A stretch of DNA of 64,000 bases. Origin: a virus. Shown here in pieces: positions 1 to 8,168 of the stretch. How positions within the stretch are numbered: position 1 is the stretch's first letter; every line of letters begins with the position of its first letter. The DNA lies in IMG/VR virus record IMGVR_UViG_3300011115_000717, positions 43,929-107,928 of that record; one strand, written 5' to 3'. The position numbers and the translations under genes are program-made. Below the pieces are notes generated by a model that was given only the letters and a program-made list of their open reading frames with translations, had not been told where the DNA came from and did no database searches.

Positions 1-1
1 T

Positions 2-832
2 AATCCAAACTTTAAATTGGAATATTATGATTTAAACGATGCATCTGCTTGTTACAAATATATAAATCAATACCAACCCAACGAAATTTATAACCTTGCA
101 GCTCAGTCTCATGTAAAGGTTTCTTTTGATATCCCAACTAACACAGTAGATGGAATTGTTCATGGTACATTAAATTGGCTTGAAGCAATAAGAAATACCA
201 ATACTTCTATTAAATTTTATCAAGCATCTTCTTCTGAAATGTTTGGTGATAGTCCAATTACAGAAGATACAGGATATAATGAAGATTCACCTTTAGTCCC
301 TGTCTCTCCATATGCGGCTGCAAAAGTATGTGCACATAACTTGGTGAATATTTACAGAAGATCATACGGATTACACGCCTGTTCGGGTATTTTGTTTAAC
401 CATGAATCCCCAAGGCGTGGTGAGACATTTGTTACCAGAAAGATTACTCTTGCTGCAGCCAAGATAAAACTTGGTTTACAAAACAAACTATATTTGGGTA
501 ATCTAACAGCAAAAAGAGATTGGGGATTTGCTGGTGATTATGTAAAAGCCATGCATCTTATGTTACAACATCATATTCCAGCTGATTATATAATTGCAAC
601 GGGAAAAACACATTCTATTCAAGAATTTGTAAAAGAAGTATTTGATTATGCTTCGTTAGACTATAATGAATATGTTGTGGTTGATTCAAAACTTTTTAGA
701 CCAATTGAAGTCCCTTATTTGCTTGGAAATTCAAGTAAAGCTCAAACCGATTTAGGGTGGAAACCTGTGATTGATATGAAACAATTAGCGCACATGATGT
801 ATGATGCAGATTTAAAATTATTACAGACTTGA
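2..832 (+). CDS. gmd: GDP-mannose 4,6-dehydratase, 5'-truncated by window edge
   Basis: The frame is open from the first bases of the window, so the N-terminal Rossmann nucleotide-binding motif lies outside and about 276 residues are visible (family usually about 340-375). This is a short-chain dehydrogenase of the extended family. The catalytic Tyr-Lys pair is seen in PYAAAK, preceded by the Ser-rich strand ASSSEMFG, and the segment NHESPRRGETFVTRKI is typical of GDP-mannose dehydratases. It would convert GDP-mannose to GDP-4-keto-6-deoxymannose, the precursor of fucose-type sugars. Sugar-nucleotide genes are common in aquatic T4-like phages and may alter host surface polysaccharide; a glycosyltransferase lies at 6.8 kb. 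It ends 30 bp before the gp55 gene, and the gp55 promoter begins inside its last codons. Confidence 0.93.
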   Translation, partial: NPNFKLEYYDLNDASACYKYINQYQPNEIYNLAAQSHVKVSFDIPTNTVDGIVHGTLNWLEAIRNTNTSIKFYQASSSEMFGDSPITEDTGYNEDSPLVPVSPYAAAKVCAHNLVNIYRRSYGLHACSGILFNHESPRRGETFVTRKITLAAAKIKLGLQNKLYLGNLTAKRDWGFAGDYVKAMHLMLQHHIPADYIIATGKTHSIQEFVKEVFDYASLDYNEYVVVDSKLFRPIEVPYLLGNSSKAQTDLGWKPVIDMKQLAHMMYDADLKLLQT

Positions 833-856
833 CATTTACACCATTTGTGGTATAAT
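829..856 (+). promoter_or_regulatory. Early sigma70-type promoter for gp55 (leaderless)
   Basis: TTGACA at 829-834, a 16-bp spacer and TATAAT at 851-856 with an extended -10 TG (TGTGGTATAAT). The gp55 ATG at 863 comes 6 nt after the -10 box, so the predicted start of transcription is at the ATG itself. Confidence 0.8.
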
Positions 857-862
857 TGACTA

Positions 863-1441
863 ATGGCAAAGGACAAAATAAAAAAATCAAAGAAACCAAA
901 AAGCAAAGATGGAGATTACGTTGATAACTCTGTCTTGTATCAAGAGTTAGTTGAATATAAAAAGAAAAAGAATGATGCAGAAAACTCTGGTAAAAAGAAA
1001 CCAAAGTTACCTGATTATGTTGGTGACGCAATTTTAAAAATTGCAAACCGATTATCTTTTCGCCCAAACTTTGCCAATTATACCTACCGGGAAGAAATGG
1101 TATCGGATGCAGTTTTAAACTGTGTTACCTATATTGATAATTTTGATCCAGATATTTCTAAATCCCCATTCGGATATTTGACCCAGATATGCTGGTTCTC
1201 GTTTGTTCGTATAATCAACAAAGAGAAAAAAGAAAAGTATATTCAATTTAAAGTTGCTCAAAACCAAAATAACCCAGAGTTTCATAGATGGTTTAATGAA
1301 ACTTTTTCTGGAGTCGAAAATGGGTTTAAGGATGCATTTGGTATTGGTGAACCAGAAGTAGAAAAAATGGATAAACTGCTTGAAGGTAAAAGAAAAGGTC
1401 GAAAGAAGAAGACCCAAGATGGAGGTTCCTTGAATGTGTAA
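863..1441 (+). CDS. gp55: Late-transcription sigma factor gp55
   Basis: The 192 residues match T4 gp55 (185 aa) in length. The segment around residues 73-118 (YREEMVSDAVLNCV, FDPDISKSPFGYLTQICW, then a basic KEKKEK run) is the conserved sigma region-2-like core used by T4-type phages to recognise TATAAATA late promoters together with the sliding clamp. The N-terminus is Lys-rich. It acts in the host cytoplasm by replacing host sigma70 on RNA polymerase. The ATG lies 6 nt after a strong host-type -10 box and has no Shine-Dalgarno sequence, so the mRNA appears leaderless. The stop overlaps the start of gp47. TATAAATA boxes elsewhere in this window are its expected targets. Confidence 0.93.
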   Translation: MAKDKIKKSKKPKSKDGDYVDNSVLYQELVEYKKKKNDAENSGKKKPKLPDYVGDAILKIANRLSFRPNFANYTYREEMVSDAVLNCVTYIDNFDPDISKSPFGYLTQICWFSFVRIINKEKKEKYIQFKVAQNQNNPEFHRWFNETFSGVENGFKDAFGIGEPEVEKMDKLLEGKRKGRKKKTQDGGSLNV

Positions 1442-2492
1442 AGCGATTATCTTGAATGATAGTCACTTTGGATTCAAAGGTGATTCCACTGTTGTAAACG
1501 AATACTTTATTCGGTTCTTTGAGGAACAACTGTTTCCTTATATCGAAGAACATAAAATTCAATATGTATTTCATTTGGGCGATTTGTTTGATCGCCGAAA
1601 GTATATTAATTTTAGAACTCTAAATCAAGTTCGAGAAAGAGTATTTGATGTCTTTGAAAAGTTGGGTACAGAGAACCACATTATCTGTGGAAATCATGAT
1701 ACCTTTTTCAGAAATAATAATTCATTAAATTCATTAACTGAAATGTTGTCCAAGTATAAAAACTGGACGGTATATTCGGAACCAACAGACTTACAGTTTG
1801 GTCCAAACAAAGAATATTCAGTAGCATTGCTTCCGTGGATCAATTCTGAGAATGAAGATCGATCAGGTACTTTTATCAAAGAAAGCAATTCTACGATCTT
1901 ATTGGGTCACCTTGAGTTAGCTGGCTTTCAAAGTATTCGTGGTGTCTTTATTGATGCGGGTTACGATCCCACATACTTTAGTCGTTATGAGTATGTGTTA
2001 ACCGGACATTATCATGTATCTTCTCGTAGAGATAATATTCATTATCTTGGTACACAATATCAAATGGCTTTCTCAGATGTATGGGAGAAAAAAGGATTCC
2101 ATGTATTTGATTTTGCAACCCGAGAACTTGAGTTCATTGAGAACCCAATGAAACTTTTTTATACCATAGACTATAACGAAGATGAGAAACTAAAATTAGA
2201 CTATGAAACATACAAAGATTCATATGTTAAAATCTTTGTAAAGAAGAAGACTAAACCACTTCCTTTTGAAAAGTTTATAGATAAATTTTATGAAGCCGGA
2301 GTTGCTGACTTATCTATCTCAGAAGAAGTTCCACAAACAACAGAAGCTCTTGATATTGATATAGAAAAAGATACTCTACAGTTGTTGTATGAAGAGATCA
2401 ACAACATAGAAGAGAAACTTGACAAAAACTTCTTACATGATATTATCACTACAACATATCAAACTGCACTCGTAGGTGACATAGATGATTGA
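1434..2492 (+). CDS. gp47: Recombination endonuclease subunit gp47 (SbcD/Mre11-like)
   Basis: A calcineurin-type phosphoesterase nuclease of 352 aa (T4 gp47, 339 aa). Metal-binding motifs appear in the expected order: NDSHFG near the N-terminus, HLGDLFDR, CGNHDT, and LTGHYH further on. With gp46 it forms the Mre11/Rad50-like complex that resects DNA ends for recombination-dependent replication and degrades host DNA. The ATG at 1434 overlaps the gp55 stop and has a GGAGG ribosome site at 1421-1425 with 8-nt spacing. The 3' end overlaps gp46 by 8 bp, which suggests translational coupling. Confidence 0.95.
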   Translation: MCKAIILNDSHFGFKGDSTVVNEYFIRFFEEQLFPYIEEHKIQYVFHLGDLFDRRKYINFRTLNQVRERVFDVFEKLGTENHIICGNHDTFFRNNNSLNSLTEMLSKYKNWTVYSEPTDLQFGPNKEYSVALLPWINSENEDRSGTFIKESNSTILLGHLELAGFQSIRGVFIDAGYDPTYFSRYEYVLTGHYHVSSRRDNIHYLGTQYQMAFSDVWEKKGFHVFDFATRELEFIENPMKLFYTIDYNEDEKLKLDYETYKDSYVKIFVKKKTKPLPFEKFIDKFYEAGVADLSISEEVPQTTEALDIDIEKDTLQLLYEEINNIEEKLDKNFLHDIITTTYQTALVGDIDD

Positions 2493-4206
2493 ATTCAAAA
2501 AAATACGTATTAAAAACTTTGGATCATTTGGTAACTCGTTTTCCGAGATTGAGTTGGATAACTATAAGTTAACTCTTGTAACAGGTACCAATGGACACGG
2601 TAAGTCATTTGCGTTTTTAGATTCAATAACCTTTGCACTCTTTGGTAAGCCATTTCGTCCTGTAAATATTCCTCAACTAATCAATAGTATCAATAATAAA
2701 AATTGTGTTGTTGAGATTGACTTTTTCAAGGGTAAGACCAAATATATGGTCAGACGGGGATTAGCCCCTAAAATTTTTGAAATCTATAAGGATGACATTT
2801 TATTAGACCAAAATGCCAAATCTAAAGATTATCAGGAGATGTTAGAGCAAAATATTTTAAGTTTTGGTTATGCTGCTTTTAAGCAGGTAGTTATTCTGGG
2901 GAAAAGCTCTTTTACGCCCTTCATGCAATTAACCCCCGCAGAGCGCAGAAAGATCATAGAAGGGCTCCTGGACCTCGATATCCTTGCTGAAATGGCAACG
3001 GTGGTGAAGGGCAAACTCTCAGATCTTAAAGGACACATTCAAACTACTCAAAGTTTGATGACCATTACGAATGAAAAATTAAAGTCCCAAAAAGAGATAC
3101 AAAAGCAGGTTAAACAAAATTACGATGATTTGATAGATCGAAATAATAATAAAATTGCAGAACTTCATGCAAAAGATAGTGTTCTGGTAGCCGCATATAA
3201 TACAGCAACCAGTACTTTAAATGATTTAAAGACTAAAAGTACGGAATTAGACAAAAAGATCTTTAAATTTAAGAATTTTGTTTCTATAGAAAGTAAATTG
3301 TCTGTACAATATGAGACGTTATGTGCAGAAATATTAACAACTGAATCACAACAGTCATGTAGTTGCTGTGGTCAAGATTTGACCGAAGCAGTTAAATGTG
3401 AAATTTTGAGTTCTAAGTATAGTAGACGAGACGAGTATAAAACGGCACTGGAAGAGGTTTCTGTAAAACTCAAAGAACTTACCGAATTGGAGGAAACAAA
3501 AGAGGAATTACAGACAGTGTTGAAGAAGGCAGTAATGGACCAGACCATGGCTACTAGGGAAAAGCAAATTCTCCAAAACCGTATTGAAGAATTAACGGAA
3601 GAAAATGCTGATCTTGAAACGAAGCATCTGGACAACAACGAAATTTATGATACAATCAAAACTACCGAGCAAGAGATTAAGAGTCAAACGAAAATTTATC
3701 AAACGGCAATCAAAGAGCAGATTCATTATGATGTTGTGTATGATCTTCTGCGTGATGGCGGCTTAAAAAGTAAGATCATTCGACACTATGTTCCGGTCAT
3801 CAATAATTTTGTTAATAAATATCTAGAGAAACTGAATCTATATGTTGATTTTAATTTGAACCAAGAATTCAAAGAAACAATCAAATCAAGATATAGAGAT
3901 GAGTTTTCCTATCTGTCCTTCTCAGAAGGAGAGAAGCAAAGAATTGATTTAGCAATTTTGATGACTTGGCGAGAGATAGCAAAGATGAAGAATAGTTTAA
4001 ACTGCAACCTATTGATATTTGATGAAATACTTGATTCATCATTAGATGCAACGGGAACTGAAAACTTCTTAAAGATACTGACCAAAATGAAAAACAAATG
4101 CTCAGTTTTTATCATCTCACACAAGAGTGATCAACTCATTGATAAATTTGATCAAGGAATACAGATAGAGAAGAAAAATAATTTCTCTAGAATAAAAACA
4201 ACGTAA
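2485..4206 (+). CDS. gp46: Recombination endonuclease subunit gp46 (SbcC/Rad50-like)
   Basis: A 573-residue SMC-type ATPase close in length to T4 gp46 (560 aa). The Walker A motif GTNGHGKS is at residues 34-41. A coiled coil is interrupted by a Rad50 zinc hook CSCCG at about residues 292-296, and Walker B LLIFDEILD is near residue 509, preceded by an SFSEGEKQR signature. It forms the ATP-driven clamp of the gp46/gp47 nuclease. It overlaps gp47 by 8 bp. A short stretch at about 2.93-3.0 kb looks richer in G and C than the rest of the gene, but the frame is intact. Confidence 0.95.
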   Translation: MIEFKKIRIKNFGSFGNSFSEIELDNYKLTLVTGTNGHGKSFAFLDSITFALFGKPFRPVNIPQLINSINNKNCVVEIDFFKGKTKYMVRRGLAPKIFEIYKDDILLDQNAKSKDYQEMLEQNILSFGYAAFKQVVILGKSSFTPFMQLTPAERRKIIEGLLDLDILAEMATVVKGKLSDLKGHIQTTQSLMTITNEKLKSQKEIQKQVKQNYDDLIDRNNNKIAELHAKDSVLVAAYNTATSTLNDLKTKSTELDKKIFKFKNFVSIESKLSVQYETLCAEILTTESQQSCSCCGQDLTEAVKCEILSSKYSRRDEYKTALEEVSVKLKELTELEETKEELQTVLKKAVMDQTMATREKQILQNRIEELTEENADLETKHLDNNEIYDTIKTTEQEIKSQTKIYQTAIKEQIHYDVVYDLLRDGGLKSKIIRHYVPVINNFVNKYLEKLNLYVDFNLNQEFKETIKSRYRDEFSYLSFSEGEKQRIDLAILMTWREIAKMKNSLNCNLLIFDEILDSSLDATGTENFLKILTKMKNKCSVFIISHKSDQLIDKFDQGIQIEKKNNFSRIKTT

Positions 4207-4211
4207 CCGTC

Positions 4212-4400
4212 ATGAACCCAGAAAATTTTGAAAAATTTAATAACCGTCCGAATCAGAAGATGTTTAAGTCACAAAACGGAAAGAAGCGCAATCAGCGTGA
4301 ACGCCGTAATAATCGGTATCAAGTAAAAAATATAATAAATGACTTGATTGTTAATGTGGATCCAGTGTATAATAAGCCTAATCATAATGACGAAAACTAA
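4212..4400 (+). CDS. Small basic hypothetical protein between gp46 and gp45
   Basis: The 62 residues are rich in Asn, Lys and Arg (for example KRNQRERRNNRYQ) and no fold is recognised. T4 and its relatives often carry one or two small genes at this position (the 45.1/45.2 interval), so the location supports a real gene although the sequence does not name it. It starts 5 bp after gp46 and overlaps the start of the clamp gene by 14 bp. Its basic character suggests nucleic-acid contact, which is inference only. Confidence 0.6.
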   Translation: MNPENFEKFNNRPNQKMFKSQNGKKRNQRERRNNRYQVKNIINDLIVNVDPVYNKPNHNDEN

Positions 4401-5049
4401 ATTAAAACTATCGCGTACCACACTCAGTATTTTAAAAAATCTAGCCGGAATCAATTCTAACTTATTGATTAAGCCGGGTAATGTAATCAAGACGGTTTCA
4501 CCAAGCAAGACTTTGTTTGTTGAAGCCCAAGTCGAAGAAGACTTTCCGGTTGAGGTTGCTATCTGGGATCTTGGACAGTTCCTTGGAGTAGTTAGCCTGT
4601 TTCAAGATCCAGAGTTTGAGTTTGATGACAATTGTGTAACAGTTCAATCAAATAACTCTGCAGTAAAGTATTTCTATTCTGCTCCTGCCCTACTAACTGT
4701 TCCTACAAAGAACTTGATCATGCCTGCAGTATTGTATGAGTTTCCACTCACACAGGCTACTTTTTCTGAACTAAGCAAGGCATCTGCAGTGCTACAAGTC
4801 AGTGATCTTGAAATGCGTGGAGAAGATGGTGTAGTCTCTCTTACCGTATCTAAGAAGAATGATCCTAGTTCCAACTCATATACAGTAAATGTAGGCAAAA
4901 CCGACGGTGATTTTTCTTATACTCTTGATATGTCAAATCTAAAGTTACTTCAGGGTGATTACACTGTATCTCTAACCGATACTGTTGTAAGTCGTTTTGC
5001 CCATGATACTATGAGTCTGAATTATTATATCGCCGTCGAAAAGAACTGA
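4387..5049 (+). CDS. gp45: Sliding clamp gp45
   Basis: The protein is 220 aa when started at ATG 4387 (MTKTKLKLSR). The longer open frame from 4348 would add 13 hydrophobic residues that look spurious. T4 gp45 is 228 aa. The N-terminal pattern LSRTTLSILKNLAGINSNLLIKPGN is characteristic of phage PCNA-like clamps; the rest is two beta-rich lobes. It forms the trimeric ring that tethers gp43 to DNA and also activates gp55-dependent late transcription. It lies directly before its loader genes gp44 and gp62, as in T4. Confidence 0.92.
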   Translation: MTKTKLKLSRTTLSILKNLAGINSNLLIKPGNVIKTVSPSKTLFVEAQVEEDFPVEVAIWDLGQFLGVVSLFQDPEFEFDDNCVTVQSNNSAVKYFYSAPALLTVPTKNLIMPAVLYEFPLTQATFSELSKASAVLQVSDLEMRGEDGVVSLTVSKKNDPSSNSYTVNVGKTDGDFSYTLDMSNLKLLQGDYTVSLTDTVVSRFAHDTMSLNYYIAVEKN

Positions 5050-5056
5050 GGTAACT

Positions 5057-6010
5057 GTGAGTAATGTTTCCGATATTTCGGATTTGATTTGGGTCGAAAA
5101 GTATCGTCCAAAATCAATAAATGATTGTATTCTTCCCCATAGCCTGAAAAGCACATTTGAAGGCATTGTAAAAAACAAGAAGATGCCCAATTTGATGCTA
5201 TGTGGTAAACCCGGTACAGGGAAAACCACAGTAGCACGGGCTTTGTGTAATGAATTGGATATTGACTATATTATCATCAACTGCTCCGAGCAGAATGGTA
5301 TTGATACCCTACGAACAACAATTCGTTCGTATGCATCAACCAAAGCATTGAATGGTAACAAAAAGGTTATTATTCTTGATGAGTTTGACTATGCAAATCC
5401 TCAGTCTATGCAGCCAGCACTACGCGGTGCAATGGAAGAGTTTGCAGTCAATTGTAATTTTATTTTGACATGTAATTACAAAAGTAGAATTATTGATCCG
5501 ATTCACAGTCGCTGTACTGTTATTGATTTTGTATTCCCACCCAATGACCGATCTGTAATTGCATTAAAAATGCTTGGTAGATGTCAGCATATACTAAAGT
5601 CTGAAAAGATCAAGGGTGAACCAGAAGTTTTGGCGAGTCTCATTGTCAAACATTTTCCCGATTTTAGACGGGTTATCAATGAGATGCAAAGATATTCGGC
5701 ACATGGTGAGATTGATATCGGTATTCTTACCAATACAGAAGACAGCGATATTAAAGAATTGATTGCGTTCATGCGCAAGAAAGACTTTGGTTCTTGTCGT
5801 AAGTGGGTTGCTACGAGTTCAGAAACAGGCTCTCCTGATTTTTATAGAAAGATCTATGATATCCTGTATAACTGTCTCAAAAAGCCTTCTATCCCATCAA
5901 TGATTCTGATTATCTCGGATTATCAATACAAATCTGCATTTGTGGCTGATCAAGAAATCAATAACATGGCAATGATTTGTCAGTTAATGATGGAATGTGA
6001 GTTTGAATAA
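5057..6010 (+). CDS. gp44: Clamp loader large subunit gp44 (AAA+)
   Basis: The 317 residues match T4 gp44 (319 aa). VEKYRPKS is followed by Walker A GKPGTGKT at residues 50-57, Walker B VIILDEFD near residues 104-111, a sensor-1-like LTCN, and SRC carrying the arginine finger. With gp62 it loads gp45 onto primer-template junctions using ATP. The start is a GTG at 5057; the upstream TGAGGT at 5047-5052 is a good ribosome site with short spacing, and the nearby ATG at 5064 is out of frame. The stop overlaps the gp62 start as TAATG. Confidence 0.95.
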   Translation: MSNVSDISDLIWVEKYRPKSINDCILPHSLKSTFEGIVKNKKMPNLMLCGKPGTGKTTVARALCNELDIDYIIINCSEQNGIDTLRTTIRSYASTKALNGNKKVIILDEFDYANPQSMQPALRGAMEEFAVNCNFILTCNYKSRIIDPIHSRCTVIDFVFPPNDRSVIALKMLGRCQHILKSEKIKGEPEVLASLIVKHFPDFRRVINEMQRYSAHGEIDIGILTNTEDSDIKELIAFMRKKDFGSCRKWVATSSETGSPDFYRKIYDILYNCLKKPSIPSMILIISDYQYKSAFVADQEINNMAMICQLMMECEFE

Positions 6011-6390
6011 TGCAATTAAAAGACTTTCTGAATAGTATCAATTCATCTAAAGAAAACCTATTAGATGCAGATGTCAAATCAGAAAAATTGTATTTACCGT
6101 TTATTGTAAATAAATGTCTATCATATTTTCCAGATACATTATTTACAGTAAATCAGATTAATCAGGTACCTCATATTGATAAAAAAATGCAATATGATTA
6201 TTTGTTATACTCTGTTCGAGCCAAGAAGCGATTTGCTCCTTGGATTAAAAAGGTAGAAGATTCTAAAATTGAGTTATTAAAACAAGCCTATCATATTTCT
6301 GAAAAGAAAGCCTTAGAGATAGCAGATTTGATTAATGAAGATCAATTAGCTGAAATCCTACAATCGCAGTATACTGGCGGACATAAATAA
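6010..6390 (+). CDS. gp62: Clamp loader small subunit gp62
   Basis: The 126-residue protein is shorter than T4 gp62 (187 aa) but sits at its exact position. It has the recognisable pattern MQLKDFLNSIN, then YLPFIVNKCLSYFPDT, then QYDYLLYSVRAKKRFAPW found in gp62 of marine T4-like phages. It joins the gp44 tetramer in the loader. The ATG overlaps the gp44 stop by 1 bp, giving coupled translation. The stop codon lies beside a perfect hairpin (6387-6410) that covers the ribosome site of regA. Confidence 0.9.
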   Translation: MQLKDFLNSINSSKENLLDADVKSEKLYLPFIVNKCLSYFPDTLFTVNQINQVPHIDKKMQYDYLLYSVRAKKRFAPWIKKVEDSKIELLKQAYHISEKKALEIADLINEDQLAEILQSQYTGGHK

Positions 6391-6410
6391 CTCTGTTACT
6401 GAGGAGTTAT
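6387..6410 (+). promoter_or_regulatory. Hairpin enclosing the regA ribosome binding site
   Basis: ATAACTC (6387-6393) and GAGTTAT (6404-6410) are perfect complements around a 10-nt loop. The Shine-Dalgarno GAGGAG at 6401-6406 is partly in the 3' arm, and the regA ATG follows at 6412. The stem could control regA translation, whose T4 counterpart is autoregulated. Confidence 0.55.
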
Positions 6411-6411
6411 T

Positions 6412-6834
6412 ATGTCGATTAATAATGATATATTTAAAGGGGTAGGTGTCCCTGTCAAACTTTTAAAACCAGATAATTATTTGGTAATCAAAGAAACACT
6501 TGAACGTATTGGGGTTAGCCCCAAAAATAAAAAGGTTCTTTATCAATCATGTCACATTCTTCATAAAAATGATAATTATATAATTGCGCATTTTAAAGAA
6601 TTATTTAAATTAGATAATTTAAAATCAGAAGTATCAGAAGAAGATATATCCCGTCGTAATGCTATTATTAATTTATTAGAAGAATGGGATCTGATTGAAG
6701 TTCTTGATGAAAGTTTGATGGAAAATATCATGCCAATTAATGGACTAAAAATTCTTCAGTATAGTGAAAGAGATACCTGGGATCTTATCCCAAAATTTAA
6801 TACAGGAACCCTTAGAAAATTTTTCTCGGAGTGA
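6412..6834 (+). CDS. regA: RegA translational repressor
   Basis: The 140 residues are slightly longer than T4 RegA (122 aa). Conserved blocks are ETLERIGVSPKNKKVLYQSC, HILHK, IAHFKELF, the EEDISRRN helix, LLEEWDLIE and WDLIPKF, aligned in order with the T4 protein. RegA binds initiation regions of early mRNAs and blocks ribosomes. The start has GAGGAG 5 nt upstream, inside a hairpin, which fits autogenous control. It follows gp62 as in T4. In T4 the polymerase gene comes next, but here a glycosyltransferase and a fibre module of about 9 kb intervene. Confidence 0.95.
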   Translation: MSINNDIFKGVGVPVKLLKPDNYLVIKETLERIGVSPKNKKVLYQSCHILHKNDNYIIAHFKELFKLDNLKSEVSEEDISRRNAIINLLEEWDLIEVLDESLMENIMPINGLKILQYSERDTWDLIPKFNTGTLRKFFSE

Positions 6835-6837
6835 ACA

Positions 6838-8118
6838 ATGCATAAAATTACACTGTGTATGATCGTAAAAAACGAATCGCATATTATTAAAGAATGTTTG
6901 GAGTCAGTTGCAAAGTACATTGATTATTACGTAATCTGTGATACGGGATCAACCGATGCAACCAAGACTATTATTAAAGAGTATTTTGATTCAGTCAATA
7001 TTCCCGGTGAAATCCATGACCACGAATGGGTTGATTTCGGATTTAATAGAACAAAAGCATTTGACCAATGTCGTGGAAAGACAAAATGGGTCTTGATGAT
7101 TGATGCTGATGATTATATTGAAGGTAATATGCCTACAAACTTTGATGATACTATTGATGGTTATTCCGTTAATATCATGAGAGGTAATTTTCAGTGGAAG
7201 CGTGTTCAGATTTTTAATCTTGATAACAAGCACTGGAAATACGAAGAACCAATTCACGAGTATCCAATTGCTGAACTGCCAATGAATGTACATCACTTGA
7301 ATGGTGAATATGCATTCCAAGTTCGTACAGCAGGATATCGTACAATTTCTTGTGCAACTCAACAAGAAAAATATTGGAAAGATTATCTTCTATTAGAAGC
7401 AGCCTTACTTAAAGATCCAACCTCTTTACGTAAACAATTCTACCTAGCACAATCTGCATTTGATTGCCAGAAGTTTGATTTAGCTGAACAAGCTTATCAG
7501 AAGCGTGTTGATATGGGTGGGTGGAATGAAGAAGTTTTCTTTTCTCAACTTCGTGTAGCCTTTTGCAGAGAACTGCAAGGTAAACCTGTTGAAGAAGTTG
7601 CAGATGCTTTTCTGAAGTCATGGGAAATTCGACCATCAAGAGCAGAACCTCTTTATCATCTATCTTGTGTCTATCGCAAACACGGAAGACCAGCCCCAGC
7701 GTTTATGGCTGCTGTTCAAGCGTTATCGATTCCAAAACCAGAAAATGATATTTTGTTTGTAGATTCAGATCCATATATTTGGGGAATTTTAGATGAAATT
7801 ACTTCTACTGCACACAGTGTAGGTAAATTCCATTTAGGGTTACAGGCTGCAGATAGACTATTAAATGAAAGTTTGATTCCACCGGATCAAATTGAAAGAG
7901 TTCAAAAGAATCGGCAAGCATACTACAATAAAGTTATTGAGATTCAGGCACACATTGCTGAACAAAATAAAGCTAAAGTAGAAGCACAAGCTAAAGTAGA
8001 TACTAAAGTAATTCCATCTACTACATTAAGTTTGACAAAACCAACTGTAAGTATGTCACCTCCAACAAAAGTATATGGGCAGGAACATAAATTCAAGAAA
8101 AAGAAAGTAAAAAAATAG
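6838..8118 (+). CDS. Family 2 glycosyltransferase with C-terminal helical repeat region
   Basis: The 426-residue protein opens with a GT-A fold: TLCMIVKNES, CDTGSTDAT, and the metal-binding MIDADDYIEG at about residues 87-96. A following helical stretch (LYHLSCVYRKHG and similar) resembles tetratricopeptide repeats, and the last 60 residues are Lys/Ala/Val-rich and probably disordered. It would transfer a sugar from a nucleotide donor; the acceptor is unknown. The ATG follows the regA stop by 3 bp with GGAG 9 nt upstream. Related enzymes in phages may modify virion proteins or the host surface. With gmd at the left edge it suggests a sugar-modification theme. Confidence 0.85.
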   Translation: MHKITLCMIVKNESHIIKECLESVAKYIDYYVICDTGSTDATKTIIKEYFDSVNIPGEIHDHEWVDFGFNRTKAFDQCRGKTKWVLMIDADDYIEGNMPTNFDDTIDGYSVNIMRGNFQWKRVQIFNLDNKHWKYEEPIHEYPIAELPMNVHHLNGEYAFQVRTAGYRTISCATQQEKYWKDYLLLEAALLKDPTSLRKQFYLAQSAFDCQKFDLAEQAYQKRVDMGGWNEEVFFSQLRVAFCRELQGKPVEEVADAFLKSWEIRPSRAEPLYHLSCVYRKHGRPAPAFMAAVQALSIPKPENDILFVDSDPYIWGILDEITSTAHSVGKFHLGLQAADRLLNESLIPPDQIERVQKNRQAYYNKVIEIQAHIAEQNKAKVEAQAKVDTKVIPSTTLSLTKPTVSMSPPTKVYGQEHKFKKKKVKK

Positions 8119-8146
8119 TATCTAGTACGATCTAAATATTATACTA

Positions 8147-8168
8147 AGCCATACATTTATGTATGGCT
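8147..8168 (+). promoter_or_regulatory. Perfect inverted repeat containing the start codon of the collagen-like fibre gene
   Basis: AGCCATACAT (8147-8156) and ATGTATGGCT (8159-8168) are perfect complements with a 2-nt loop. The ATG at 8163 lies in the 3' arm and no Shine-Dalgarno sequence is visible. As DNA it could be an operator; as RNA it could hide the start. Confidence 0.5.

Noticed and set aside
4348-4386. Upstream start for the sliding clamp
   Set aside because: It adds 13 hydrophobic residues not seen in clamps; ATG 4387 gives the usual N-terminus and length.
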